Source: Coriobacteriaceae bacterium (GTDB taxonomy: Bacteria > Actinomycetota > Coriobacteriia > Coriobacteriales > QAMH01). From it: a DNA stretch of 40,448 bases. Position 1 is the stretch's first letter. Each line of letters opens with the position of its first letter. Location: the NCBI GenBank assembly GCA_021203765.1, contig JAJQAN010000055.1, positions 1 through 40,448 on the forward strand, given 5' to 3'. Below are positions 1-7,789 of this stretch, one piece after another. Position numbers and translations under genes: made by a program. The notes beneath the pieces were generated by a model. It had not been told where the DNA came from, did not search any database, and worked only from the letters and a program-made list of their open reading frames with translations.

Positions 1-447
1 CTCGTTAATGCCTGCAGTTTGCACCAGATGATTGACTTTCTCAACATAAGCCCAGAGTTGCTGATTGTCGTCTATATTCTTTTGATACCCGAGCAGCATA
101 TGTTGTTCTGAAGTTCCGGATTTGCCCCTCAGGCATTCACCCGCGTAACAGCTCTTACTTTTAACCATGCTTTCTATCTGGGGCGCCCAAGTTTCCGCAT
201 CTTCTATTCCATGTGCAGCGGTAAAGATGTGATTGTACCTATCTAAATCGTCCACAGAAGGAAGAGAATTTAAAGTATGGTCATAGTAGTCCATGTTCTC
301 AAAAGACTTTGCATAAGACTCGGCAGAATTCAAAGTTTCAAGTTTCCAGGAAATTATCTCCGGCTTTTTATATTCCTCATCTGCCAGAGGTACGAAAGCC
401 ACAAGAGCTAGTTTATCGAGAAATTCTTTCCTTGATATCAAAGACAT
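1..447 (-). CDS. Unrecognised protein, C-terminus cut by window edge
   Basis: A frame starting with ATG at 447 stays open for 149 codons to the left edge, so the gene is partial. Its ATG overlaps the TAA of the upstream nucleotidyltransferase gene by one base (TAATG), which indicates translational coupling and a shared operon. The N-terminus (MSLISRKEFLDKLAL) has a weak Tat-like look (S-R-K-x-F-L followed by a mildly hydrophobic stretch), but the hydrophobic segment is short and I do not call a signal peptide. The rest is soluble and acidic, with two cysteines near residues 99 and 104. I recognise no family. Base composition is clearly more AT-rich than the rest of the window, as in its upstream partner. 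Confidence 0.7.
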   Translation of the reverse strand, partial: MSLISRKEFLDKLALVAFVPLADEEYKKPEIISWKLETLNSAESYAKSFENMDYYDHTLNSLPSVDDLDRYNHIFTAAHGIEDAETWAPQIESMVKSKSCYAGECLRGKSGTSEQHMLLGYQKNIDDNQQLWAYVEKVNHLVQTAGINE

Positions 448-2018
448 TATTCTGGCCCTTCGTGCAACACGCCTGGGCATTGAAATAGAATATCCTGGCA
501 TGTCTCCCCTGCAATAGGTTTGTAAAGCCCGGCAATTTCTTTTTTATAGACTGAATGACATACGAAAACATCGTCGAGGGAAATTCCCTCAGGTATGCGC
601 ACAGAAAGATCCAACGACACGGATTCGTTCTTTGTCGAAACACCCAGCTCATTGGTGCGGTCTTCTCCAAAATGCTTGTTTACGTGATAATCGAGCTCAG
701 CTAACTGGAGGACTTTGGCCCGGGCATGCCATTGATTTTCATCCCTAAAAACAGTCATCGCCAGACCACAACTCTGGCAATCCTCGAAACGGCAACTCCA
801 TAGAATCAGTGAATGAAGAAGAATTCTTTCGCCTTCCTTTTCCAGGAAGGCTTCGGAAACATGCCACGATATGCACACTTCGCTCATATTCGAAGCATCA
901 GCGATGCATGCTCGGAGAAGAGGCTGGTTTTTCTCGACAGAGTCAAGATACATCATGGCGGACGCGGCAACATCTACGCGGGAAGCCTTTCTCCTGATAA
1001 CAGTACCGATGGTGTTTGCAACGCCGCGATGGCGGGAACGGATATCCAATAACCTGTCCTTGTAGGTGAGCCCCCATTGAGATTCGTAAAATGGAAAGTG
1101 CTTTTTTAGCACTTCCTCCATGTCTGGATAAACTTGGACAAAATCGTAAAGTGTCTCACCTAAAATGCGCCATAATCCATATTCTTCAGCAATCTTCGAG
1201 ACAATCCTAAGTGGGGGATCAGACTCAAGCAGACGCTTGATATCCATGAGATATTTCAGCCCGAGGCTCCCATCGGATACGTTAGCGCGAAACCCCTCCG
1301 TCGCTTCATGCGCCGCGAGAAGCAGGAAAATGAAGGAAAATGGTGCAGTCGGCACCGGACAGCTAACGCCGTCTATGTTCATGCACCTGCTATCAAGGAG
1401 GGCCTGCCTCACAAGCGAATCAGGCATCCCAATATAAGCATCGTGAATCTCTAGAATCGTAGGTGACCCGTCTTCTTCGAAGCGCATGTATGGAGCAAGA
1501 TGCGGTGCATGTGAGCTGTTTCTTATTGGATAAGGGCTTGCCATACCTTGCAAGAGTTTTTCATCAAGAACCCCTTTAGAGGCAAGTTGGCGCGCCCGAA
1601 AACTCTCGATTGGCTGCAGAAATCCTGCTTGTAAAGCAGCCCTATGTGCTTTTCCCACATCATCTTGAGCAACAAGAAGGTCTATATCCTTTGATTCTCG
1701 AACGTACATTGAACCATACAGTTTTTCGGACAAAGGAATACCCTTTAAAATGCAAAAATCAAGAGAGAGTGTATGAGCCTCTTGAGAGAAGCGCTCTAAA
1801 GAAGAAAACTGCCTTTGAGATACTCTTTGCGACGAATTAAGTAGATAAGATATTTCTTTATCCAAAGGACTCGTGCTGTTAAGCGTTTCATCATGATAAA
1901 AGCGAGAGATTAACCCCTCGTGCTGCATCGCCTGAAAAACAGCGGAATCATAGATGCGGTCGTCCGGAGCATTAGCAACAAAATCGAGCAAAACAGATAA
2001 GACGGACGCCTCAGACAT
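447..2018 (-). CDS. Nucleotidyltransferase family protein (PF14907-like)
   Basis: A 523-residue protein with the hallmark of the uncharacterised nucleotidyltransferase family NTP_transf_5: LKG at residues 91-93, a GS pair at 102-103 and the metal-binding D-x-D at 111-113 (KDIDLLV). The polymerase-beta-type fold is confined to the first half; the C-terminal ~250 residues are not recognised. Members of this family often sit in RiPP (lasso peptide-like) or exopolysaccharide clusters, but none of the other genes of such a cluster is visible here, so the substrate is unknown. ATG at 2018 is preceded by a purine-rich GGAAGG/GAAGAG stretch. It is coupled (TAATG) to the partial gene at the left edge. 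The AT-rich composition and codon use differ from the following 38 kb, suggesting acquired DNA. Confidence 0.75.
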   Translation of the reverse strand: MSEASVLSVLLDFVANAPDDRIYDSAVFQAMQHEGLISRFYHDETLNSTSPLDKEISYLLNSSQRVSQRQFSSLERFSQEAHTLSLDFCILKGIPLSEKLYGSMYVRESKDIDLLVAQDDVGKAHRAALQAGFLQPIESFRARQLASKGVLDEKLLQGMASPYPIRNSSHAPHLAPYMRFEEDGSPTILEIHDAYIGMPDSLVRQALLDSRCMNIDGVSCPVPTAPFSFIFLLLAAHEATEGFRANVSDGSLGLKYLMDIKRLLESDPPLRIVSKIAEEYGLWRILGETLYDFVQVYPDMEEVLKKHFPFYESQWGLTYKDRLLDIRSRHRGVANTIGTVIRRKASRVDVAASAMMYLDSVEKNQPLLRACIADASNMSEVCISWHVSEAFLEKEGERILLHSLILWSCRFEDCQSCGLAMTVFRDENQWHARAKVLQLAELDYHVNKHFGEDRTNELGVSTKNESVSLDLSVRIPEGISLDDVFVCHSVYKKEIAGLYKPIAGETCQDILFQCPGVLHEGPE

Positions 2019-2040
2019 AATGCACTACTCTTCGCCTTCC

Positions 2041-2925
2041 CTAGACCCCGAGGAACTTGTGCCAGGCGTCGGCCTCGCGCAGGCTTTGCGCATAGCCGGC
2101 GTCGTAGTTTTCGTTGAGCTTGTCGAGGTCGCGCTCGAAGCCGGAGATCGACAGGTCGTCGCAGTAGAAGACGTAGGCCTTCCCCTCCTTCTCCCACTCC
2201 TCGAGCAGATCGCAGGATTCGTTGTAGCGTTCGTTGCGGGTGCTCACGACCTCGCGGATCTCCGGGCGGCGCCAGAAGAAGCGGTCGATCCAGGGGCTCT
2301 GCTTGGGCTTGCGATAGCCGCGCTGGCGGGTGCGGACGACGAAGACCTTCTCGTAGCCGTCGGCCTCGATCGAGCGCATCGGCAGGCCTCCTCCTTCGGC
2401 GTAGGCGCCGTCGAAGCAGATGTGGTCCCCGATGTAGGTCGGGTTCATGAGGAAGGGCAGGGTCGAGGAGGCGCGGCAGCGGATCATCAGATCGTCGAGG
2501 GTCTCGATGCCGTCTTTGGTGAAGAAGACGCCCTCCCCTGTCGGCTGATCCACGCTGATGATGCAGCAGTCGGCGGGGTTTTCCTGGAAGGTCTCGAAGT
2601 CGAAGGGGATCGGCCCGTCGGGATGGGCGGCCTCCTCGTAGATGAAATGCGAGTTGTACCAGCCCTTCCAGGTGAGGAAGTATTTGAGCCCGGAGAAGCG
2701 GGGATCCATGATGAAGGAGGTGAACGAGGTACGGGAACGCTCAGGGTCGCGGGAGAGGTAGTTGACCGTGTGCGAGGAGCCGGCCGAGATGCCGTAGACC
2801 TTGTCGAAGTAGATTCCCTCTTCGAGGAGACGGGTGACGACGGCGGCGGAGTAGCATCCGCGCATACTGCCGCCCTCGAAGAAAAGGGCGGTGTCGAAGA
2901 CGTTGCTTGTCAGTTTTTCGGGCAT
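2041..2925 (-). CDS. Patatin-like phospholipase family protein
   Basis: A 294-residue protein with all three patatin elements: the glycine-rich oxyanion loop GGSMRG at residues 18-23, the nucleophile elbow G-I-S-A-G with Ser47, and the D-G-A dyad with Asp172. This fits a cytoplasmic Ser/Asp lipid acyl hydrolase of the bacterial RssA/YjjU-like group; no signal peptide is seen. The exact lipid substrate cannot be told. ATG at 2925 has no Shine-Dalgarno; a TATAGT hexamer lies only about 8 bases upstream, so the message may be leaderless, though no good -35 was found. The gene is divergent from the GtrA-like gene and lies 22 bases upstream of the AT-rich nucleotidyltransferase gene. Confidence 0.88.
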   Translation of the reverse strand: MPEKLTSNVFDTALFFEGGSMRGCYSAAVVTRLLEEGIYFDKVYGISAGSSHTVNYLSRDPERSRTSFTSFIMDPRFSGLKYFLTWKGWYNSHFIYEEAAHPDGPIPFDFETFQENPADCCIISVDQPTGEGVFFTKDGIETLDDLMIRCRASSTLPFLMNPTYIGDHICFDGAYAEGGGLPMRSIEADGYEKVFVVRTRQRGYRKPKQSPWIDRFFWRRPEIREVVSTRNERYNESCDLLEEWEKEGKAYVFYCDDLSISGFERDLDKLNENYDAGYAQSLREADAWHKFLGV

Positions 2926-2948
2926 GTATACAACTATACGCGCAATCT

Positions 2949-2977
2949 TGCTCTATGCTGCACCAATAAGGATATTT
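2949..2977 (+). promoter_or_regulatory. Candidate promoter for the GtrA-like gene
   Basis: TTGCTC (2949-2954), a 17-base spacer and GATATT form a weak sigma70-like promoter in the 99-base divergent gap, about 50 bases before the GTG at 3025. Only partial matches to both hexamers, so this is tentative. Confidence 0.25.
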
Positions 2978-3024
2978 TTACCTTCACGTCAACGAGTGCG
3001 AGGGTTTCAGGACAGGCTCAGACA

Positions 3025-3429
3025 GTGGGAATCAGAGACATCGTCAAAAGCGAGAAGCTGCGTGACATCGCCTTCACCTGGGTGAAGTACTGCGGCGTGG
3101 CCGCAAGCGAAGCCGTCCTCGAGTTCGTCTTGTTCTTCGTCTTGAACCTGTTCATGCACCATGTCTACGCCAACATCATCACGATTCTGTTCGCGGCGAC
3201 CTACATGTTCTTCATGAACCGCAACGTCACCTTCAAGTCCTCCGGCAACATCTGGCGCAGCATCGTCCTCTTCGTCCTGCTGTGGATCTGGAATCTGGTC
3301 TTCTCCTCCTTGATGCAGGCTTACCTGCCCGAGCTCACCGGCCTGCACCCAAACATCGTGAAACTCATCTGCATGTTCTGTCAGGGGACCTGGGGCTTCT
3401 GGCTCTCCCGAAACGTCATCTTCAAATAG
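3025..3429 (+). CDS. GtrA-family membrane protein
   Basis: About 134 residues with four hydrophobic segments in the pattern of GtrA/DPMS-type proteins: an early F-x2-V-K-Y-x-G-V-A-A motif, a central F-x-N-x2-V-T-F, and a terminal W-x2-S-R-N-V-I-F-K. These proteins help move or use lipid-linked sugars at the membrane in wall or O-antigen glycosylation. The same frame stays open far upstream over the patatin gene, but that stretch is antisense; I chose GTG at 3025 because similarity to GtrA starts right after it and a GGACAGG lies about 8 bases before. It is the only plus-strand gene in the first 18 kb, and its stop is 2 bases from that of the convergent gluQ. No glycosyltransferase lies beside it. 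Confidence 0.82.
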   Translation: MGIRDIVKSEKLRDIAFTWVKYCGVAASEAVLEFVLFFVLNLFMHHVYANIITILFAATYMFFMNRNVTFKSSGNIWRSIVLFVLLWIWNLVFSSLMQAYLPELTGLHPNIVKLICMFCQGTWGFWLSRNVIFK

Positions 3430-3431
3430 CG

Positions 3432-4361
3432 TCAGTCGCGGCGGCCGAGATCGGCAAGCGTTGCGGGGTCGACGACGATGTCGCTGGTGGGGACCTTGTC
3501 CCATGAGAATGCCCCGATGAACTCGTCGATGCTGAGCGGCGCATCCGCGATGCCGGAAAGCGCGGCCACGCGCCCGAGCAGGGCCTCCGGGGTCTCGAAT
3601 CTATCCTTGAGGCGGCCGAAGTCGCAGTCGCGATGGCGCTTGGAGAGGCGATGGCCGTCCGGGGCGTACAGCACCGGGTGGTGGAAGTAGGCAGGCGACG
3701 TATAGCCGAGGAGTTGCTGCAGGTAGATCTGCTGCGGGGTCGAGGGGATGAGGTCGGCGCCGCGTACGACCTCGTCGATGCCGCTTGCCGCGTCGTCTGT
3801 GACGCAGGCCAGGTGGTAGGCGATGATGCCGTCGCTGCGCTGCAGGATGAAGTCGCCGGACTCACGGGCGAGGTTTGCCGTGTACGGGCCCCGGCAGCCG
3901 TCGGTGAAGGAGATGTCGCGGTCGGGCACGTGCAGGCGTAGGCTGTAACGCTCCGTTTTCGCACGCTCGGCGACCTCGTCGGGGGACAGCCCGTAGCAGG
4001 TGAGCGGATAGACGTAGATCCCGTCGGAGCCGTGTGGAGCGATTGCGGCGCGTATCTCGGAGCGGGTACAGAAGCAGGGATAGACCTCGCCGGCGGCGCT
4101 CACCTGCGCGAGCGAGCGCTCATAGACCTCGCTACGTCCGCTTTGGATGAGCGGGTCGGCGTCCCAGGTGATGCCGAGCCAGCGCAGGTCGTCTGTCAGC
4201 TGCTCGCGGGCGGCCGTTTCGCGCGTGCGCTCGTCGAGGTCTTCGAATCTCAGGAAAAAGGCGCCGTCGTGGCTGCGTGCGGAGGCGTAAGCCAGGACGG
4301 CGGAGTAGACGTTTCCGAACTGCATACGTCCGCTCGGCGTCGGGGCGAATCGTCCGGCCAT
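3432..4361 (-). CDS. gluQ: Glutamyl-Q tRNA(Asp) synthetase
   Basis: 309 residues, the usual size for GluQRS, a truncated glutamyl-tRNA synthetase that activates glutamate and attaches it to queuosine at position 34 of tRNA(Asp). Visible features: HIGH-like RFAPTPSGRMQFGN at residues 4-17, the zinc site C96-x-C98 with Y118-x3-C122, the GluRS-type FRFEDLD region, and a KMSKS-like RLSKR at 238-242. It lacks the anticodon-binding domain of full GluRS. The ATG at 4361 is chosen because the HIGH motif follows at once; longer frames upstream overlap the preceding gene and read as antisense-type sequence. It is the last gene of the CoA ligase-iorA-iorB-lipoprotein run, 5 bases after the lipoprotein stop. 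It needs queuosine-modified tRNA, for which no synthesis gene is in the window. Confidence 0.93.
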   Translation of the reverse strand: MAGRFAPTPSGRMQFGNVYSAVLAYASARSHDGAFFLRFEDLDERTRETAAREQLTDDLRWLGITWDADPLIQSGRSEVYERSLAQVSAAGEVYPCFCTRSEIRAAIAPHGSDGIYVYPLTCYGLSPDEVAERAKTERYSLRLHVPDRDISFTDGCRGPYTANLARESGDFILQRSDGIIAYHLACVTDDAASGIDEVVRGADLIPSTPQQIYLQQLLGYTSPAYFHHPVLYAPDGHRLSKRHRDCDFGRLKDRFETPEALLGRVAALSGIADAPLSIDEFIGAFSWDKVPTSDIVVDPATLADLGRRD

Positions 4362-4366
4362 GATCC

Positions 4367-5428
4367 CTAGTCGTTTGCGTCGGTGGCGGCCAGGGACAGG
4401 TCGGAGTCGTAGGGCAGCCCGGAAGGCATCTCGGTAATCTTGATGTCGGACTGGTCCGTGATCTGGCCGAGCCATTCGTCGAAGAGCCCGTCTCGGAGGT
4501 CCTCGGTCGCGTCCTCGTCGATCTGGGCGAGGATGCGCTTGGGCACCGAGGCGCGCTTGATGGAGGCTGCCTTCTTGTCGGGCTTGAAAACCCGGTCGCA
4601 GAGGATCAACACCGCCCCCTCGTCGGTCTCAAGCGGCTCGGCGAGGCGGTGGGCCTTCAGTTCGTACAGGGCGCTCAGGTATTCGTTGGACAGCTTCTCG
4701 GCGTCTTGGGGCAGGCTGTCCCAGCCGCCGTCCTTCACATGTCCGAGGCGCTTGAAGCGCTTGGTCTTCACCCGCTTTTTCTTCTTGGTCAGATCCGCAT
4801 AGGCATCCCAGGCATCGTCGAGCGAATCGAACTCGATATAGAGGGAGTGGCGGCCGGCATACGAGGCCGCGTTCTTGTCGAGGAAGTCCTGCTTCTGCTC
4901 GGGGCTGGCCTTTTGGTAGGAGGTGACCTGGCGGCTGAGCTTTTCTTGGAGCAGGCGCAGCTCCTCGGCCTCGCGCCAGGAATCCTCGTCCTGGCCGTAC
5001 GCGCTTAAGACGCTGTCCCACGAGTCGGCGCCGTAGCGCGTCTCGTAGAGGTCGTGGGACTCCGCGATCGCCGCGTCCAGCTCCTCGGCGGAGACCGAGA
5101 TCTGCAGCTCGGCGCAGCTTTGGCGGATCAGCAGCTCGGGCACGAACTTGTTTTCGATGACGTAGGTGCGGATGCCCTCGGCGGTGTATCCCGCCTCGGT
5201 CAGATACGATGCCCAGGCGTCCGCCGTCTCGTAGCTGGTGTTCTGCGAGCGGAAGCCCTCGATGTAGGCGGTGACGTCGTCTTCTGCGATGGTCTGGGCG
5301 TTGACGGTGGCGGCCACGCCCTCCTCGGGGTCGACCTCGCCGCAGCCGGTCAGGGCACAGCAGGCACAGGCGGCGATGACAAGGACGGTGCAGCCGAAGG
5401 CGGCGGGTATGCGGTGGACCTTAGGCAC
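4367..5428 (-). CDS. SurA/PrsA-like peptidyl-prolyl isomerase lipoprotein
   Basis: 353 residues from a GTG at 5428 that overlaps the iorB stop by 8 bases. The N-terminus has a short basic region, a hydrophobic core and the lipobox L-T-G-C, so it should be a lipoprotein on the outer face of the membrane. Residues after the lipobox match a SurA_N-type helical domain (vaATVNAQTIAEDDV, then paired helices). The later part resembles a degenerate parvulin rotamase domain (HSLYIEFDSLDDAWDAY...GGWDSL...LAEPLETDEG) interrupted by a run of lysines (TKKKKRVKTKRFKR). Role inferred: folding of exported proteins. Its place between iorB and gluQ looks like operon convenience rather than shared function. Confidence 0.78.
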   Translation of the reverse strand: MPKVHRIPAAFGCTVLVIAACACCALTGCGEVDPEEGVAATVNAQTIAEDDVTAYIEGFRSQNTSYETADAWASYLTEAGYTAEGIRTYVIENKFVPELLIRQSCAELQISVSAEELDAAIAESHDLYETRYGADSWDSVLSAYGQDEDSWREAEELRLLQEKLSRQVTSYQKASPEQKQDFLDKNAASYAGRHSLYIEFDSLDDAWDAYADLTKKKKRVKTKRFKRLGHVKDGGWDSLPQDAEKLSNEYLSALYELKAHRLAEPLETDEGAVLILCDRVFKPDKKAASIKRASVPKRILAQIDEDATEDLRDGLFDEWLGQITDQSDIKITEMPSGLPYDSDLSLAATDAND

Positions 5429-5996
5429 CGGCGGCCTTCCGTCCTTCGGCAAAGGCCGCGAGGTTGGCATCGACGGTCTGGGGCGGCACGCGGTCCGCGA
5501 TGACCTGCTCCCAGGAGGCGGCATCGAAGTCCAGGGCGGTGGAAAGCGCCCCCATCAACACGACGTTGGTGGACTTGGGCGAGCCGGCCTCGCGCGCGAT
5601 ACGCCCTGCGGGCAGCAGGTGGGCGCCCATCTCCTGCAGGCGTTCGGTGCAGTCGGCCGGCATCTGGGCGTTGCCGATGTGGACGCTCACGGGGACGATC
5701 TGCTCCTCGTTGGCGAACATGACGCCGTCCGGCTTGAGGTAGGGGCGGGCGCGCAGGGCCTCGACCGCCTCGAAGGCGACGACGACGTCGACGCAGCCCT
5801 CATCGGCGACCATGCTCGCGACCTCGTCGCCGAAACGCACGACCGTGCTCACCGAGCCGCCGCGCTGCGACATACCGTGAATCTCGGAAATCTTGACCTG
5901 CAATCCTGCGGCCGTCGCCGTCTTGGCCAGAAGGTCGCCGGCCAGGATCGTGCCCTGGCCTCCGACGCCGACCAGAAGGACCGTGGTGGTTTCCAT
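5421..5996 (-). CDS. iorB: Indolepyruvate:ferredoxin oxidoreductase, beta subunit
   Basis: 191 residues, typical IorB length. This is the gamma-type domain of 2-oxoacid:ferredoxin oxidoreductases: V-G-V-G-G-Q-G-T near the start, then H-G-M-S-Q-R-G-G-S-V and a central V-V-A-F-E-A-V-E-A. With IorA it decarboxylates aryl pyruvates made from tryptophan, phenylalanine or tyrosine, yielding aryl-acetyl-CoA, CO2 and reduced ferredoxin in the cytoplasm. ATG at 5996 is 2 bases downstream of the iorA stop, as expected for a co-translated pair. Its end overlaps the lipoprotein gene. Reduced ferredoxin could be used by the Ech hydrogenase encoded at 28-34 kb. Confidence 0.95.
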   Translation of the reverse strand: METTTVLLVGVGGQGTILAGDLLAKTATAAGLQVKISEIHGMSQRGGSVSTVVRFGDEVASMVADEGCVDVVVAFEAVEALRARPYLKPDGVMFANEEQIVPVSVHIGNAQMPADCTERLQEMGAHLLPAGRIAREAGSPKSTNVVLMGALSTALDFDAASWEQVIADRVPPQTVDANLAAFAEGRKAAGA

Positions 5997-5998
5997 GG

Positions 5999-7789
5999 CT
6001 AGACCCCCTCCCCTATGCAGCCGGAGGGACAGACCTGGGCGCACTGGCCGCAGCCGATGCACTGGTTCTCATCGATGACCGCGTGGCCCTCCTCGTCATG
6101 CCCGAGCGCCGGACAGCCGATCTGCACGCAGATGCCGCAGGCCTTGCAGCCGCTTATCTGCGGTGCGGGCTTTCTGCTGCGGTCGACGAGGCGGCAGGGG
6201 GACCGAAAGACGATGACGCTTAAGGAATCGGCATGCTCCTTGGTGGCGGCGGTCAGCGCCGCTCGCACCGCGGCCAGGTCCTGCGAGTCGACCTCGACGA
6301 CATCGGTGACGCCGAGGGCGCGGACCAGCTCGGCGATGTCGAGCGGCTTGCCTGCCGGAATGTCGAGCGGGCTGAGTCCCTCGGCCGATTCGGTGAGCGT
6401 CACCCCGTTGCAGGGGTTTCCCTGCAGCCCCGTCATCGCGGTCGTGCGGTTGTCGAGGATGCAGAGCGTGCCGGATCCGGCGTTGTAGACGGTGCCGAGC
6501 AGGCTCGTGATGCCGCTGTGCGCGAAGGTGGAGTCCCCGATGACGCCGACGACGGGACGGTCGCATCTTTCCTCCACGTCGGCAAGCTCCATGCCGTGCG
6601 CCATCGAAAGCGAGGCGCCCATATCCACGGTCGAATGTACCGCGTTCATCGGCGGCACCGCGCCGAGGGTGTAGCAGCCGATATCCCCGGTGACGACGGC
6701 CTTCAATCGCCTGAGCTCGGTGTAGACCAGGCGGTGCGGGCATCCCGGGCAGAGCGCCGGCGGGCGCGGCGGCAGGTCGGTCTCGGGCTCGGCGGCGACC
6801 GGGCAGGGCATGGAGAAGGCGCGGCGGATCAGCGTCGGCGTGAGCTCGCCGTCACGGGGGACGGCCACCTCCCCGAGCTCGATGCCGAGGGAGCGCACAC
6901 GCATGTCGAAGTAGTCGCAGGCCTCCTCAATGACGTAGCACGTGTCGACCGAGGCGGAAAATTCCCGCAGCTTGACGGGGGGCAGCGGCCAGGACAGGCC
7001 GAGCTTTAGGGTGGATGCATCCGGCAGCGCCTCGCGGACGTGCTGGTAGACCGCCCCGGAGCAGATGACCCCGACCGAGGGGTCCCGCATCTCGATGCGG
7101 TTGAGCTCGCTCGTCTCGGCAAAGTCGACGAGGGCGTCCTCACGCGCGTCGGTGGCCCGGCGGCGCACCCGGGCGTTGGCCGGCATCATCACGTACTTGT
7201 CCGGTGCGTCCTCGTAGTCCTTCGGTTCCACCTGACGGCGGGTGCCGCCCAAGGTGACCGGCGTCTTGGTATGGGCGATGCGGACGGTCTCGCGCACGAA
7301 GACCGGCGTGTCGAATTCCTCGGAGATGTCGAATGCCTGCTGCACGAAGGCGGCCGCCTCGGCGGAGTCTGCCGGCTCGAGCATCGGCACGCGGGCGAAG
7401 GCCGCGTAGTTACGGGAGTCCTGCTCGTTTTGGGAGGAGTAGATGGAGGGATCGTCGGCGGCCAGGATGACGAGGCCGCCTCCCACGCCGGTGTTGCAGG
7501 CGGACATGAGCGGATCGGCCGCGACGTTGACGCCGACGTGTTTCATCGTGACGAGAGAGCGCACCCCTCCCATGGAGGCGCCGATGCCGACCTCGAGGGC
7601 GACCTTCTCGTTGGGCGCCCATTCGCAGCGGACCTCGTCGTGTCTGACGAGGTTTTCGAGCGTCTCGGTCGACGGGGTGCCGGGGTATCCCACCCCGACG
7701 GCGACACCGGCGAGCCAGGCTCCCTCGGCGATCGCCTCGTTTCCGGAGAGCAGCCGTGTGCCCTTCACTGTCGTAGCCTCGGTACTCAC
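5999..7789 (-). CDS. iorA: Indolepyruvate:ferredoxin oxidoreductase, alpha subunit
   Basis: 596 residues, usual for IorA. It starts with the transketolase-pyrimidine-like domain (GNEAIAEGAWLAGV, Y-P-G-T-P-S-T-E), followed by the thiamine-diphosphate domain with G-D-I-G-C-Y, G-D-S-T-F-A-H-S-G and an N-x-T-T-A-M-T-G-x-Q metal loop near residues 430-470. A C-terminal ferredoxin domain carries two clusters (C-x2-C-x2-C-x4-C and C-x2-C-x2-C-x3-C). The GTG at 7789 overlaps the CoA-ligase stop by 4 bases (GTGA). A longer frame upstream lies antisense-like over the ligase gene and is rejected. Catalysis is as for IorB; the whole run acs-iorA-iorB is one transcription unit. Confidence 0.96.
   Translation of the reverse strand: MSTEATTVKGTRLLSGNEAIAEGAWLAGVAVGVGYPGTPSTETLENLVRHDEVRCEWAPNEKVALEVGIGASMGGVRSLVTMKHVGVNVAADPLMSACNTGVGGGLVILAADDPSIYSSQNEQDSRNYAAFARVPMLEPADSAEAAAFVQQAFDISEEFDTPVFVRETVRIAHTKTPVTLGGTRRQVEPKDYEDAPDKYVMMPANARVRRRATDAREDALVDFAETSELNRIEMRDPSVGVICSGAVYQHVREALPDASTLKLGLSWPLPPVKLREFSASVDTCYVIEEACDYFDMRVRSLGIELGEVAVPRDGELTPTLIRRAFSMPCPVAAEPETDLPPRPPALCPGCPHRLVYTELRRLKAVVTGDIGCYTLGAVPPMNAVHSTVDMGASLSMAHGMELADVEERCDRPVVGVIGDSTFAHSGITSLLGTVYNAGSGTLCILDNRTTAMTGLQGNPCNGVTLTESAEGLSPLDIPAGKPLDIAELVRALGVTDVVEVDSQDLAAVRAALTAATKEHADSLSVIVFRSPCRLVDRSRKPAPQISGCKACGICVQIGCPALGHDEEGHAVIDENQCIGCGQCAQVCPSGCIGEGV

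Noticed and set aside
1954-3024. Extension of the GtrA-like frame upstream of 3025
   Set aside because: The extension is antisense to the patatin-like gene and has no GtrA similarity; GTG at 3025 gives a normal length.
5429-5524. Earlier ATG for the SurA-like lipoprotein
   Set aside because: It would add 32 Arg/Pro-rich residues over iorB and bury the lipoprotein signal peptide.
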